Notes: generated by a model not told the origin, from the letters alone. A stretch of 64,000 nucleotides of DNA from Vreelandella halophila (GCF_009856365.1 NZ_WMEX01000005.1:124001-188000), one strand, 5' to 3'. Shown: positions 1 through 13,826, counted from the stretch's first letter. Numbers and translations are program-made.

Positions 1-171
1 GCGCAGACCCTTGGTGGAGACGCGCAGCTTCACGAAGCGCTTCTCGCTTTCCACCCAGAAACGGTGGGTCTGCAGATTGGGCAGGAACCGCCGCTTGCGA
101 TGGTTCATGGCGTGTGAAACGTTGTTACCGGTGGCCGTGCGCTTACCGGTCACCTGACAGACTCTGGACAT
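1..171 (-). CDS. rpmB: 50S ribosomal protein L28, 3' end outside the window
   Basis: The minus strand from 171 reads [20 protein letters not shown] and continues for 57 codons to the window edge. This is the N-terminal part of large-subunit protein L28 (about 78 residues in the family). Seen: the basic segment [12 protein letters not shown] and the motif [18 protein letters not shown]28 is a structural protein of the 50S subunit and is usually followed by rpmG (L33), which would lie beyond the edge. The start is the ATG at 171-169. A sigma70-like promoter about 120 bases upstream fits a highly expressed ribosomal operon. Confidence 0.97.
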   Translation of the reverse strand, partial: MSRVCQVTGKRTATGNNVSHAMNHRKRRFLPNLQTHRFWVESEKRFVKLRVSTKGLR

Positions 172-293
172 ATTCGGCCTCCAACTGAGCGTTGGTCATA
201 ATGATTGAAATCGAATCCCGCGCCCGGTGGTGCCCCGCAGCCTTCGTTGCACCCGCTGACGGCTCGCGCCTGACGCTCCCGGAAAAGGCCGGT

Positions 294-322
294 TTTATAC
301 CAGAAAAGGCCGGTTGACGCAA
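294..322 (-). promoter_or_regulatory. Candidate sigma70 promoter of rpmB
   Basis: On the minus strand a -35 TTGCGT (322-317) is followed by exactly 17 bases and a -10 TATAAA (299-294), preceded by TGG as a partial extended -10. It lies between the radC stop and rpmB and faces rpmB. A 13-base direct repeat, GAAAAGGCCGGTT on the plus strand, occurs at 282-294 and 303-315, 21 bases apart, so the repeat overlaps the promoter. The implied 5' leader is roughly 115 bases. Confidence 0.55.
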
Positions 323-334
323 AGATTTTCGTTC

Positions 335-1009
335 TCAGAGGTGGCCCGTTTCCGCCATCGAGGTGACCTCATTATGCCCCACAATCATGTGATCCAGAAC
401 CCGCACATCGATCAGGCCCAGCGCGGAACGCAGGCGTTCCGTGAGGTTCACGTCCGCACTGCTGGGCTCGGCCACGCCGGAGGGGTGATTGTGCGCCAGT
501 ATCACCGCGGCGGCGTTGGTCTCCAGTGCCCGCCGCACCACCTCCCGGGGGTAGACAGCCGCGCCGTCGATGGTGCCGTTGAACAGCTCCTCGTAGCGGA
601 TCACCCGGTGGCGGGTATCCAGGAACAGGCAGGCGAACACCTCATGGTGGCGGGTCACCAGTTTCGACTTCAGGTAGCTCCGGGTGGCGGCCGGTGAGGT
701 GAGGGGCTCGCCGTTTGTGACGGGGGATTCCATGACCCGCTGGGCCATAGCCAGCGCGGCCTGCAGCTGGGCGAACTTGGCGGTGCCCAGGCCCGGCGTC
801 TGGCAGAAGCGCTCCGCCGAGGCGCCGGTGAGCGCGCGCAGGCTGCCGAAATCGCTGATCAGCTCGCGGGCGAGGGTCATGACCGGGCGGCCGGCGCTGC
901 CCGTGCGCAGGAAAATGGCCAGCAGTTCCGCATCCGTGAGGCTGTCCGGGCCCAGGTGCAGCAGCTTTTCCCGCGGGCGTTCGGTAACAGGGAGGTCTTT
1001 CAGTGACAT
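335..1009 (-). CDS. radC: RadC family JAB/MPN-domain protein
   Basis: A 224-residue RadC-family protein. The N-terminal helical region (about residues 1-100) contains [14 protein letters not shown], a helix-hairpin-helix-like segment. The C-terminal JAB1/MPN metalloprotease fold (about 105-224) shows the JAMM signature [14 protein letters not shown], giving the HxHPx6SxxD zinc ligands. Length and motif order fit the family. The name comes from an old DNA-repair assignment that has been questioned, and the biochemical role remains unsettled. It sits between rpmB and the divergent coaBC, the usual pseudomonad-type arrangement. Confidence 0.95.
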   Translation of the reverse strand: MSLKDLPVTERPREKLLHLGPDSLTDAELLAIFLRTGSAGRPVMTLARELISDFGSLRALTGASAERFCQTPGLGTAKFAQLQAALAMAQRVMESPVTNGEPLTSPAATRSYLKSKLVTRHHEVFACLFLDTRHRVIRYEELFNGTIDGAAVYPREVVRRALETNAAAVILAHNHPSGVAEPSSADVNLTERLRSALGLIDVRVLDHMIVGHNEVTSMAETGHL

Positions 1010-1154
1010 GGCGGCTCCTTCGCTGATGGTTCCTGATCCTTCAGGGCACCGCCCTCCAGGCGGTCAGCCTTGAGTCTAGCGTCACCACTTCCCGCTGCCA
1101 ATACCGCCTCGGGATCTGGTATCTTTGACGACAAAACAGCACCCAGAGGCGACA

Positions 1155-2366
1155 GTGGGCAAACGGATTCTTCTAGGCGTAACCGGTGGCATCGCCGCCT
1201 ACAAGAGCGCAGAGCTGGTACGTGAGCTGCGCCGCCAGGGGCATGAGGTGCAGGTGGTGATGACCGGCGGCGCGCGAGCCTTCGTGCAGCCGCTCACCTT
1301 CCAGGCCCTGAGCGGCAACCCGGTGCGCGAGAACCTGCTGGATCCGGATGCGGAAGCCGGCATGGGCCACATCGAGCTGGCGAAGTGGGCGGAGCTGGTG
1401 CTGGTGGCGCCCGCCTCGGCGGACATCATGGCGAAACTGGCCTGCGGGTTGGCGGATGATCTGCTCACGACCGTCTGCCTCGCTACTGAGGCCCAGATCG
1501 CGCTGGCTCCGGCCATGAACCAGGCGATGTGGCGCAATGCCCGTACCCAGCGCAACCGGAGCCTGCTTGCGGCGGATCCCCAGTTCCGGCTCTGGGGCCC
1601 GGAAGCCGGGGATCAGGCCTGTGGCGACACCGGACCGGGGCGGATGCTGGAGCCGGCGGTGCTGGTGCAGGAGGTGGCTGCCCTGCAGGAGCAGCCGCTG
1701 GCGGGGCTGAGGGTTGTGATTACCGCCGGCCCCACGCGCGAGGCGCTGGATCCGGTCCGCTATATCTCCAACCACAGTTCCGGCCGCATGGGCTTTGCCC
1801 TGGCGGAGGCAGCTGCTCAACAGGGGGCGGACGTGACCCTGGTTGCCGGCCCGGTTGAGCAGTCCACGCCGATGGGCGTCACGCGTCTCGATGTGACCTC
1901 CGCACAGGAAATGAAGACGGCGGTGGATCAGACGGTTGCGGCCGGCACGGACTGGTTCATCGCCACGGCCGCTGTGGCGGATTACCGGCCTGTGGCGGTG
2001 GCCGACCAGAAGATGAAGAAAGAGGCTGGTACCGATTCTCCTGTGATCGAACTGGCAGAGAATCCGGATATCCTGGCCGGCGTGGCGGCGCTCACCGAAC
2101 AGCGGCCGCTGACCATCGGCTTTGCCGCCGAGACCCGCAACGTGGCCGAGTACGCCCGCGACAAGCTCACCCGCAAGGGGCTGGACCTGATCGTGGCCAA
2201 TGACGTCGCCACGCCCGGGCTCGGCTTCAACAGTGACAGCAATGCGGTTGAGGTGTTCTGGGCGGATGGCAGCGAGCGGTTCGAGGCACGCCCGAAACGC
2301 GAACTGGCCCGGGACCTGATCCGCCTTTTCCAGTCACACCAGAGCAACCGCTTACCCCAATCCTAA
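1155..2366 (+). CDS. coaBC: Bifunctional phosphopantothenoylcysteine decarboxylase/synthetase
   Basis: CoaBC performs two steps of coenzyme A synthesis: CTP-dependent joining of 4'-phosphopantothenate to cysteine (C-terminal CoaB) and FMN-dependent decarboxylation to 4'-phosphopantetheine (N-terminal CoaC). Seen: the flavoprotein start [20 protein letters not shown], then [10 protein letters not shown] and the [13 protein letters not shown] segment near the end of CoaC. The CoaB half begins near [20 protein letters not shown] and carries [17 protein letters not shown] and [11 protein letters not shown] chose GTG at 1155 because AGAGG lies five bases upstream. A TTG at 1125 in the same frame would add ten residues. 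dut follows after 19 bases, probably in one transcript. Confidence 0.95.
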   Translation: MGKRILLGVTGGIAAYKSAELVRELRRQGHEVQVVMTGGARAFVQPLTFQALSGNPVRENLLDPDAEAGMGHIELAKWAELVLVAPASADIMAKLACGLADDLLTTVCLATEAQIALAPAMNQAMWRNARTQRNRSLLAADPQFRLWGPEAGDQACGDTGPGRMLEPAVLVQEVAALQEQPLAGLRVVITAGPTREALDPVRYISNHSSGRMGFALAEAAAQQGADVTLVAGPVEQSTPMGVTRLDVTSAQEMKTAVDQTVAAGTDWFIATAAVADYRPVAVADQKMKKEAGTDSPVIELAENPDILAGVAALTEQRPLTIGFAAETRNVAEYARDKLTRKGLDLIVANDVATPGLGFNSDSNAVEVFWADGSERFEARPKRELARDLIRLFQSHQSNRLPQS

Positions 2367-2385
2367 CGAGGAGCACCTGCCTGCC

Positions 2386-2847
2386 ATGGCGAACCAATCC
2401 ATAGAAGTCCGGATCCTTGATGAGCGCCTGGGCGACAGCATCCCCATGCCCGACTATGCCACGGAGGGATCCGCCGGCCTGGATCTGCGGGCCTGCCTTC
2501 AGACACCGCTGACGCTGGAGCCGGGTCAGACCGAGCTGCTGCCCACTGGCATGGCCGTGCATATTGCCGACCCGGGCCTGGCGGGCATGATCCTGCCGCG
2601 CTCGGGCCTGGGGCACAAGCACGGCATTGTGCTGGGGAATCTGGTCGGTCTGATCGACTCGGACTATCAGGGTGAGCTCATGGTCTCCTGCTGGAACCGC
2701 GGCCATACCACCTTCACCATCGATCCCGGTGACCGTATCGCACAGTTTGTGGTGGTGCCCGTGGTCCAGGCCGATTTCCAGGTGGTTGAGACATTCAGTG
2801 CTTCCGAACGTGGCGAGGGTGGTTTCGGTTCCACCGGTGGCCAGTAG
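2386..2847 (+). CDS. dut: dUTP diphosphatase
   Basis: Homotrimeric dUTPase (153 residues) hydrolyses dUTP to dUMP and pyrophosphate, keeping uracil out of DNA and supplying dTMP synthesis. The conserved motifs are visible in order: GSAGLDLRA (1), [20 protein letters not shown] (2-3, with SDYQGEL following), [11 protein letters not shown] (4) and the flexible C-terminal [10 protein letters not shown] (5), which closes over the substrate. Length is typical. It lies between coaBC and algC, as in Pseudomonas. Confidence 0.98.
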   Translation: MANQSIEVRILDERLGDSIPMPDYATEGSAGLDLRACLQTPLTLEPGQTELLPTGMAVHIADPGLAGMILPRSGLGHKHGIVLGNLVGLIDSDYQGELMVSCWNRGHTTFTIDPGDRIAQFVVVPVVQADFQVVETFSASERGEGGFGSTGGQ

Positions 2848-2915
2848 TAGGATGCAATCATCGGGCAGGCATCTATACTGGCCTCCAGAGCCCTCCCAGA
2901 CCCAAGGATGACACC

Positions 2916-6878
<3,963 letters not shown>

Positions 6879-7059
6879 GGCGCCTCCTGATCATCGGTGA
6901 CAGTTATCATCTGTCTCCTGCCCCTACTATAGTGAATTCCATAATTTTTGCCTCAGCAGAGGGCCGGTTTGTGCGACGGTTGCCGCATTATCGCCAATTG
7001 ATCAGGTACGATACGATGATCAGCACGTTCTGCCACGCCATGACCCCGGATGGTCGACC

Positions 7060-8430
7060 ATGAAACGAATCTTCGGCGCCCTTGTGATTCTGCTGTTCCT
7101 GGCCGCAGGCGCCTGGTACACGACGCTCTGGTACGGTGCACGGACAGCCGCTTCGGAACTGGAGGATGCTGTCAGCCCCTGGGGCAATCTCCACTGGGAC
7201 GCGGTCCGCCCAACCTGGGATGGCCGCGTGACGCTCCAGGGGGTGCGGTGGCACTGGTTCGACATCACCCGGCCGGTACGCGTCAAACAGGTGACTCTGG
7301 AAACACCCGGGATGCTGGCACTGCCGGCCTGGCTTCTGGGGGGCGAGCAGCCTTCCCGGTGGCAGTTGCGTGTGGATGACATGGAGCTGGTGGTCGAGCC
7401 GGACCTTTTCCGGCCCTGGGCCCGCAGTCGTCGGGCGCTTTCGCTGAAGCACCACCCCCTGCACTTCCACGGCTGCGGTGAGCAGCCGGCGCTGACGCCC
7501 GCGGATCTGCTGCGCATGGGTGTGGACCGGATCAGCGGTGACATCGAGCTCCAGCACACGGGGAATGGTTCCGGCGAATACCGCTACCGGGCGGAAATGG
7601 ATGCCGGTCGTCTTGGAAGTCTTTCCCTGCTCTGGCAGGCGGACGACCTCAAGGTGCCGGTGGTCTCGGGCGGGAGTGGTGTCCCGGCCTTCCCGCGGAA
7701 GGCGGAACTGGTCGTCCGGGATGCCGGGCTGATGCGGCGCCTGTCCTCTTTCTGTGCGGCAGCGGAGGATGAACCGGTCGGGGAATGGGTCAGCCGCGCC
7801 TCCAGTCACTGGAACCAGGCCATGACCGGTCAGGGCCTGGCGCCAACCGAGGCCACTACCGAACTCTACCGGCAATGGCTCCTTGAGGGAGGCGAGCTGG
7901 CTTTCACATGGGCGCTGGCTGGCGAGGGCTGGCCCGGGAACGGAGTCTCGGCGGCGCAGTGGCGTGAGACAACGGGGCTGCAGGTTGTCCATAACGGCCG
8001 CGAGCTGGACGACATCGGGTTCAGCCTGAGTGAACCCAGCGACCCGCCGGAGGAGACGGAGCGCGCCCCATTGGTGCAGATGGATGAGCCCGCCCCGGAG
8101 CCGGCCTTCCGCGAGTCCGATACGGAGCGAGCCGGTGCCTGGATCGACCGCCGTGTACGCCTCAGGCTGAGCTCGGGCCGGAAGGTGGAAGGGCAGCTCG
8201 TGGCCCTGGAGGAGGAGCAGCTGCATATACGGCGGACCCTGGAGGGCGGCTCCGTGGTGGCGCCCTTCCCGGTAACAGACGTCGAGCGGTTTGAGGTGTG
8301 GCGGCGTGCCGATGACATGGGCCGGCCGATATCCGATGGCGACAGCGGACCGGGGCTGGAGGACTTCCTGAACCCGGATCTCGGGAAGATGCAGCCGATT
8401 CCGTCGGCATCCGACTCACGGGAGAACTGA
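7060..8430 (+). CDS. Unknown protein with N-terminal anchor and C-terminal Sm-like region
   Basis: I do not recognise this 456-residue protein. Residues 4-20 (IFGALVILLFLAAGAWY) form a membrane anchor or uncleaved signal. Residues 20-260 are rich in beta strands and Trp (for example WDAVRPTWDGRVTLQGVRW) and loosely resemble periplasmic DUF945/AsmA-like proteins. Residues 360-415 (DRRVRLRLSSGRKVEGQL, then IRRTLEGG and VERFEVWRR) have the strand and glycine spacing of a small Sm-like barrel. The tail is acidic and probably disordered. argE starts one base after the stop and argA overlaps argE, so the three are very likely co-transcribed, but no arginine-related role is evident. Confidence 0.6.
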   Translation: MKRIFGALVILLFLAAGAWYTTLWYGARTAASELEDAVSPWGNLHWDAVRPTWDGRVTLQGVRWHWFDITRPVRVKQVTLETPGMLALPAWLLGGEQPSRWQLRVDDMELVVEPDLFRPWARSRRALSLKHHPLHFHGCGEQPALTPADLLRMGVDRISGDIELQHTGNGSGEYRYRAEMDAGRLGSLSLLWQADDLKVPVVSGGSGVPAFPRKAELVVRDAGLMRRLSSFCAAAEDEPVGEWVSRASSHWNQAMTGQGLAPTEATTELYRQWLLEGGELAFTWALAGEGWPGNGVSAAQWRETTGLQVVHNGRELDDIGFSLSEPSDPPEETERAPLVQMDEPAPEPAFRESDTERAGAWIDRRVRLRLSSGRKVEGQLVALEEEQLHIRRTLEGGSVVAPFPVTDVERFEVWRRADDMGRPISDGDSGPGLEDFLNPDLGKMQPIPSASDSREN

Positions 8431-8431
8431 T

Positions 8432-9601
8432 ATGCAGCGGCCGATTCCGGATATCCGGGGAATGCTTGGCGAGTTGGTTGCCATGCCCTCGATCAGCAGT
8501 GTGAGCCCGGAGTGGGACCGCAGCAATGAAGCGGTGATCACCCGTCTGGCCCAGTGGCTGGGGGAGCTGGATTTCCGGGTGGAGACCATGCCCGTGCCGG
8601 GAGCGCCGGGCAAGTTCAACCTGATCGCCACACGAGGTGAAGGGCCGGGCGGACTGGTGCTCTCCGGCCATACGGACACTGTGCCCTTCGATGACCAGCG
8701 GTGGCAGAGTGATCCCTTCGCGCTTACCGAGCGTGATGACCGCTGGTACGGCCTCGGTACCTGCGACATGAAGGGCTTCTTCGCCCTGGCGCTGGAGGCG
8801 GCCTGGCGCACGCGCGGGCAGGACCTGGCGGAACCGCTGGTGATTCTGGCCACGGCGGACGAGGAGAGTGCCATGGGCGGGGCCCGGGCACTGATTGAAG
8901 CCGGTCGCCCGAAGGCACGGCATGCGGTGATCGGCGAGCCCACGGAACTGCGGCCGGTGCGCATGCACAAGGGCATCATGATGGAACGGCTCGTGTTCCG
9001 GGGGCAGTCCGGCCACTCCTCCAACCCCGCGCTGGGGCGCAATGCCCTGGAAGGGATGAATGAGGCACTCACGCGCATTCTGGCGTACCGGGATGAGCTG
9101 CAGAGGAATCATCGCCATCCCGGATTCCGGGTGGACTACCCGACCCTGAATCCCGGCCATATCCATGGTGGCGACAACCCCAACCGTATCTGTGCGGAAT
9201 GCGAGCTTCACTTTGACCTGCGCCCGCTGCCGGGGATGGATCCCCAGGCGCTCCGTCGGGGCATCCTGGAGCGGGTGGGGCCGGTGGCAGAGCAGCGGGG
9301 CCTCAGCTGCACGTTTGAACCCCTGTTTGACGGGGTCCCTCCGTTTGAGGAACCGGAAACCGCCCGGCTGGTGGGGATCTGTGAGCGGCTCACAGGGCAT
9401 GCGGCGGAAGGCGTCGCCTTCGCCACCGAAGCGCCCTTTCTGCAGCAGCTGGGCATGGAGACCTTGGTGCTGGGGCCGGGCTCCATTGACCAGGCCCACC
9501 AGCCGGATGAATTCCTGGCCCTCTCCCAGATCGAGCCCATGGTGACTATACTGACCGGCTTGATCGAACAATGCTGCGCCAAGGGAGGAGATCCGGGGTG
9601 A
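8432..9601 (+). CDS. argE: Acetylornithine deacetylase
   Basis: An M20-family dinuclear zinc hydrolase of 389 residues that removes acetate from N2-acetylornithine to give ornithine. Metal and catalytic motifs are visible: SGHTDTVPFDD (His, catalytic Asp), GTCDMKGFFALALEA (bridging Asp) and TADEESAMGG (general-base Glu and a metal Glu). The Glu of GEPTELRPV is the next ligand, and the lid domain follows. The start has GGAGA at good spacing. The stop overlaps the GTG start of argA by four bases (GTGA), which suggests translational coupling. Confidence 0.95.
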   Translation: MQRPIPDIRGMLGELVAMPSISSVSPEWDRSNEAVITRLAQWLGELDFRVETMPVPGAPGKFNLIATRGEGPGGLVLSGHTDTVPFDDQRWQSDPFALTERDDRWYGLGTCDMKGFFALALEAAWRTRGQDLAEPLVILATADEESAMGGARALIEAGRPKARHAVIGEPTELRPVRMHKGIMMERLVFRGQSGHSSNPALGRNALEGMNEALTRILAYRDELQRNHRHPGFRVDYPTLNPGHIHGGDNPNRICAECELHFDLRPLPGMDPQALRRGILERVGPVAEQRGLSCTFEPLFDGVPPFEEPETARLVGICERLTGHAAEGVAFATEAPFLQQLGMETLVLGPGSIDQAHQPDEFLALSQIEPMVTILTGLIEQCCAKGGDPG

Positions 9602-10905
9602 GTGACCAAGACTGGCTGTACTGGTTCCGCCATTCCGCGCCGTACATCAATGCCCATCGCGGCCGGGTGGTTGTCATCACCCTGGGCGGTGACGCGCTGG
9701 CGCATCCGAACCTGACCACCATCATCCATGACATCGCCCTGCTGGCGAGTCTGGGGGTGCGGCTGGTGGTAGCTTTCGGGGCGCGGCCGCAGATCCGCGA
9801 GCGCCTGGATGAGGCGGGTGAGACCTCCGGTTACCAGGGGCGGCTGCGGGTGACCACGGAAACCCAGCTGCCGCTGGTACTTGAGGCGGTTGGTCGGGTT
9901 CGGGCGCTGCTGGAAAGCCACCTTTCCATGGGAGTGGCCAATTCGCCCATGCATGGGGCCCAGATCCGGGTGGCCAGCGGCAACTGGCTGACTGCCCGTC
10001 CCATCGGCGTGATCGGGGGCGTGGATCACGGCTACACCGGGCGGGTACGCCGGGTGGACGCCACCAGTATCCGTGAGCAGCTGTCGCTGGGGCAGGTGGT
10101 CCTGCTGCCGCCGCTGGGCTACTCCGCCACCGGTGATGCCTTCAATCTCTCCCACGAGGAGGTGGCCGGGGAAGCCGCGGCGGCACTGGAGGCGGATAAG
10201 CTCATCCTGTTCAGTGGTCGCAGTGGCATCCCGGATGCCAGCGGTGAGCTCATGCGGGAAATCAGCGTTGCCCGTGCCCGGGAGCTGCTCAGCGAAGGCC
10301 ATCTGGGCGAGGACGACGCGGCCGGGCTCGATGCCGCGGCTAATGCCTGCGACCGCAATGTCCGCCGTGCGCACATCATCAGCTATGGGCGTGAAGGCGC
10401 ACTGCTGGAGGAACTGTTCACCCTTGATGGTCTCGGTACCCTGGTGACCGACGACGACTACGAGCACATCCGCTTCGCAACGCCGGAGGACATCAGTGGC
10501 ATCCAGGAACTGATTCAGCCGCTGGAGGCCAGGGGCATTCTCGTCAGCCGCCCCCGGGATCTGATCGAGACCGAGGTTGACCGTTTCCTGGTGGACGAGC
10601 GCGACGGCCGGGTGGTTGGCTGCGCTGCCCTCTACCCCTATCCATCCAGTGCCATGATGGAGCTGGCGTGCTTTGCCGTGAGCCCGGACTACCAGGGGGG
10701 AGGACGCGGCGACCGTCTGCTTGCCATGGCCGAACGCCACGCTCGGGCGGAAGGGCTGGGCGAGCTGTTCGTCCTGACCACGCAGACCTCACACTGGTTT
10801 GCGGAGCGCGGCTTTGAACTGGTTGGCGCGGATGCCCTGCCACCGGAAAAACGCCGAGGCTATGACACAGGTCGCAATTCCCGGATTTTCGTGAAGCAAC
10901 TCTGA
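9598..10905 (+). CDS. argA: Amino-acid N-acetyltransferase (N-acetylglutamate synthase)
   Basis: Classical ArgA, 435 residues, makes N-acetylglutamate from glutamate and acetyl-CoA, the committed step of arginine synthesis. An amino-acid-kinase-like regulatory domain (about residues 15-280, with VVITLGGDAL and LEADKLILFSG) precedes a GNAT domain (about 290-435, with the acetyl-CoA loop YQGGGRGDRLLAMAE). I placed the start at GTG 9598 because GGGAGGAG ends seven bases before it and the product then begins MSDQDWLYWFRHSAPYIN. An upstream ATG at 9571 lies inside argE. Arginine probably inhibits the kinase-like domain, as in the family. Confidence 0.96.
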   Translation: MSDQDWLYWFRHSAPYINAHRGRVVVITLGGDALAHPNLTTIIHDIALLASLGVRLVVAFGARPQIRERLDEAGETSGYQGRLRVTTETQLPLVLEAVGRVRALLESHLSMGVANSPMHGAQIRVASGNWLTARPIGVIGGVDHGYTGRVRRVDATSIREQLSLGQVVLLPPLGYSATGDAFNLSHEEVAGEAAAALEADKLILFSGRSGIPDASGELMREISVARARELLSEGHLGEDDAAGLDAAANACDRNVRRAHIISYGREGALLEELFTLDGLGTLVTDDDYEHIRFATPEDISGIQELIQPLEARGILVSRPRDLIETEVDRFLVDERDGRVVGCAALYPYPSSAMMELACFAVSPDYQGGGRGDRLLAMAERHARAEGLGELFVLTTQTSHWFAERGFELVGADALPPEKRRGYDTGRNSRIFVKQL

Positions 10906-11000
10906 CCTGCGGATTACCGCGATACGGAAACCCGTAATGGTCTCTCCATGTGGTATCACCGTAGGCTGCTGCCGTTATCGGAAATGCAGGGAACAACCTC

Positions 11001-13826
11001 ATGGAAAGGGGAAACGCAGGACTGCTCAGCCGTAACGCTGATCGACGCGATACGCGCCGGCACAATATCCGCCTCGCTGTAAGGGCCGTGACGCCCCAGG
11101 GGCTCTCCTGGCTCTGTCAGGTGACCGATTTCTCCTCGGAAGCGGTTTCGATACGCTACCCCGCCTCGCGCGAACCTGCGGTCCGGAGCTGGCTGGAGTC
11201 AGGGGGGGACTGTATCCGACTCCAGTTCCATCACGGGACTCTGGACCGCTGGCAGACGATTCGTGGGTACGTGGTCCGTTCGGGGCCCGGGTTCCTGGTA
11301 ATCCACTTCGCCGACGATGCCCTTCAGGGTTTCGAGATGTTGCTGGCCCAGTCCGGGCTTGCTCCCTCCAGGCCCCATCAGGCTCCGGGTGTGGTCCCAA
11401 GCCGGGCCCCGTCCGCCAGCGCCCGTGGGCGCCAGGCGGAGGCGGCAGTCCGGCAGGCTGCGATCCCACCGGTACCCTCGTTGATTGAGCCTGAAGCCAT
11501 GCGCCAGGAGCCTCTGGGCGGGGTTGCGATGCATGAGGCCATTGCCCGTCTTTACGGGGACAGTGAGTCAGGCTCCGGCGTCTTTCCGGGAGAGCTGGTC
11601 CCGGACCTCATCCGGACAATGGGCGAGAGCCCCCGTATGACCGGGCGCGGCCGGACGCTGCTCGACTGGCTGACGCCGGTGGTCGAACGGAATCTGGCGA
11701 GGAACCCCGAGGCATTGGCTCTCAAGGACCACCCCCTGCGGAAGCTGCTCAACCGGATCGGCGACCTCGAAACCGCGGATTATGAGAGTCCGGGCCCCTG
11801 GCCTGATGCGTTGCTCCGAACGCTGCGTTCTCCGGAGGGGGCCGATGAGGAGGCCCTGGCCGAGGCGGCCGGGATTCTCAGCGCGGAGCTCCAGCAGCGC
11901 GATGAGGCGCACCAGCGCAATCTGCGCCGGGTGACCAAGGCGGTGGCGGGCAGCGAGCGCCTGCGGGAAGCAGAGGCAGCCACCGACAGTGCGCTGGATG
12001 CCCGTCTTCTGGGAGGACCGATTCCTCTGTCGGTATTGCGGTTTGTCGAGAATGACTGGCGCAACCGTCTGGTGCTTCTGCATCTCCATGAAGGGGAGTC
12101 CAGTACCCTATGGCGGAAGGCGCTGGCGCTACTGGATGCTTTGCTGGCGTATCATCGGCATCCGGGTGAGTGCAGCGGCCACGATGTCAGTGCGCAGCTT
12201 GAGGCCATCTGTGGTGTTCAGGGCGACTGTGATTCAGCTCGTGCCATGCTCAACGCCTGTCTACGGGAAGCGGGCGTTCAGCAGTTGGTACGTCTGAGCG
12301 AGGGGTTCGCGCAGGATGCGGACGAGTCAGCGGATGATGAGTGGCTGAAGCTGTGGCGTCCCGGGCTCGAAGGAATGCCTCTCGGCAGCTGGTTCATGGA
12401 CGGACACCATGGGCAGCCGCCGGTGCGCCTGGCCTGGACCAATGCCCGGCGCCGCCGGTTTGTGCTGGTAACGCCCTCGGGGCGCAAACAGTATGACCTC
12501 AGTCTGGTTGAGCTTGCCCATCAGGTGGCTGAGGGCGCGCTTATCCCGGTCAAACGCCAGGAGCAGTCTCTCGTGGAAGAGGCGTTGGGGCGGCTTCTGG
12601 AACAGCTCTATGAACGCCGGATCCGTGAGCATACGCTGGATCCCGAGACCGGACTCGCGGATCGTGAGACCTTCCTAGGATGGCTGGAGCGTGTCCTGCA
12701 CGCCGCGCCATTGGACCGTGAGCAGGCACTGGTGGTGCTGTCATGGGATCGCAGTGCTGATGCGGCAGCCCTGGCGGGGGAAGTGCGTCGGGAGCTCGGG
12801 AAGGGCGGTATGGTCGGGCAGGTTGGCGCGCGCCGGATGGCGTTCCGGTGCCAGCGGGCGAACCTTGAGTCCTGGTTGGTCCTGCTGATGCAGCGGTGCA
12901 ATGCACTGGTCGCGGATGGCGGCAATCACGTCTGCGCTGGCGTGGCCGTGGGTGATCCAGCCATCGTGACGGCATCCCGCTGGTACCACCTGGCGGAGGA
13001 AGCCGCCAGGACGGCGCCGTTCGAGTACCCGCCCGCCTTCCGTTTTGCCAGTGTCCCCGCCGAACGCAGCCGCTATATACGCCGCCTGGTGGATCGGCTG
13101 GCGGGCAATGGTCGGCTGCGGCAGGAGGAACTCATGCTTCAGGCCCAACGGATCATCCCACTTCACGGGGCAACCCGTATGGCAGCGCAGTACGAGCTGC
13201 TGATGACCCTTCCGGATGAGCATGGCAACCTGATGATGGCGCGGGAGCTGATTCCCCTGGCGGAGCGCTTCGCCGGTGCCCGGAATCTGGATGAGTGGCT
13301 GATGCAGGCGGTACTGGACTGCCTGTCACGCCCGATGCAGACGCTGCCGGAAGCCGATCCGGGCATCTGTATCCCGGTGCTGGGCTACACGCTCACGGAG
13401 CCCGGGCTGGTGCGATTCATCCACGAGGTTTTCCGGATCCAGCCCTGCCCCGTGCACCGCCTCTGGTTCTGCATCTCGGACGCGGACGCTCTCGCCGACC
13501 CGGATACCGTGGCGCTGTTCATGCGCGAGGTGCGGGAGCTGGGCTGTCGCATCTGTCTGGATGCGGATGAAACCGATGCTGGGCTGGCATACCTGGTCAG
13601 GCGGCTGCCTGTGGATCTGATTCGTGTGCGTGCCAGATCCCAGGAGGAGAATGAAGTTGGCCGGGAGCCCAGGCTTAGGGCGGTGGTGACGGCGGCCCAC
13701 CAGCTGGGAGCGGAAGTGGTTGTTTCCGGGGTCAGCCGTTCGCAACGGATTGAGCGGCTGCGCGAGCTCGGTGTGGACTATGCTCAGGGCAGTGCCATCG
13801 CCCGGCCACGGCTGCTGCATCATTGA
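11001..13826 (+). CDS. PilZ-DUF1631 protein with degenerate GGDEF and EAL domains
   Basis: A 941-residue cytoplasmic protein. Residues 15-105 form a PilZ-like domain (RRDTRRHNIRLAV, then VTDFSSEAVSIRYP). About 150-560 match the DUF1631 type. About 560-690 begin with DPETGLADRETFLGWLERVL, the entry of a GGDEF domain, but no GGDEF signature follows. About 700-940 resemble an EAL domain: YELLMTLPDEHGN stands where the ExLxR metal motif should be, and CLDADETDAGLAYL replaces DDFGTG. Both enzyme domains therefore look inactive and a c-di-GMP receptor or scaffold role is likely. This order is known in marine gammaproteobacteria. It lies between argA and the prkB-like gene. Confidence 0.8.
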   Translation: MERGNAGLLSRNADRRDTRRHNIRLAVRAVTPQGLSWLCQVTDFSSEAVSIRYPASREPAVRSWLESGGDCIRLQFHHGTLDRWQTIRGYVVRSGPGFLVIHFADDALQGFEMLLAQSGLAPSRPHQAPGVVPSRAPSASARGRQAEAAVRQAAIPPVPSLIEPEAMRQEPLGGVAMHEAIARLYGDSESGSGVFPGELVPDLIRTMGESPRMTGRGRTLLDWLTPVVERNLARNPEALALKDHPLRKLLNRIGDLETADYESPGPWPDALLRTLRSPEGADEEALAEAAGILSAELQQRDEAHQRNLRRVTKAVAGSERLREAEAATDSALDARLLGGPIPLSVLRFVENDWRNRLVLLHLHEGESSTLWRKALALLDALLAYHRHPGECSGHDVSAQLEAICGVQGDCDSARAMLNACLREAGVQQLVRLSEGFAQDADESADDEWLKLWRPGLEGMPLGSWFMDGHHGQPPVRLAWTNARRRRFVLVTPSGRKQYDLSLVELAHQVAEGALIPVKRQEQSLVEEALGRLLEQLYERRIREHTLDPETGLADRETFLGWLERVLHAAPLDREQALVVLSWDRSADAAALAGEVRRELGKGGMVGQVGARRMAFRCQRANLESWLVLLMQRCNALVADGGNHVCAGVAVGDPAIVTASRWYHLAEEAARTAPFEYPPAFRFASVPAERSRYIRRLVDRLAGNGRLRQEELMLQAQRIIPLHGATRMAAQYELLMTLPDEHGNLMMARELIPLAERFAGARNLDEWLMQAVLDCLSRPMQTLPEADPGICIPVLGYTLTEPGLVRFIHEVFRIQPCPVHRLWFCISDADALADPDTVALFMREVRELGCRICLDADETDAGLAYLVRRLPVDLIRVRARSQEENEVGREPRLRAVVTAAHQLGAEVVVSGVSRSQRIERLRELGVDYAQGSAIARPRLLHH

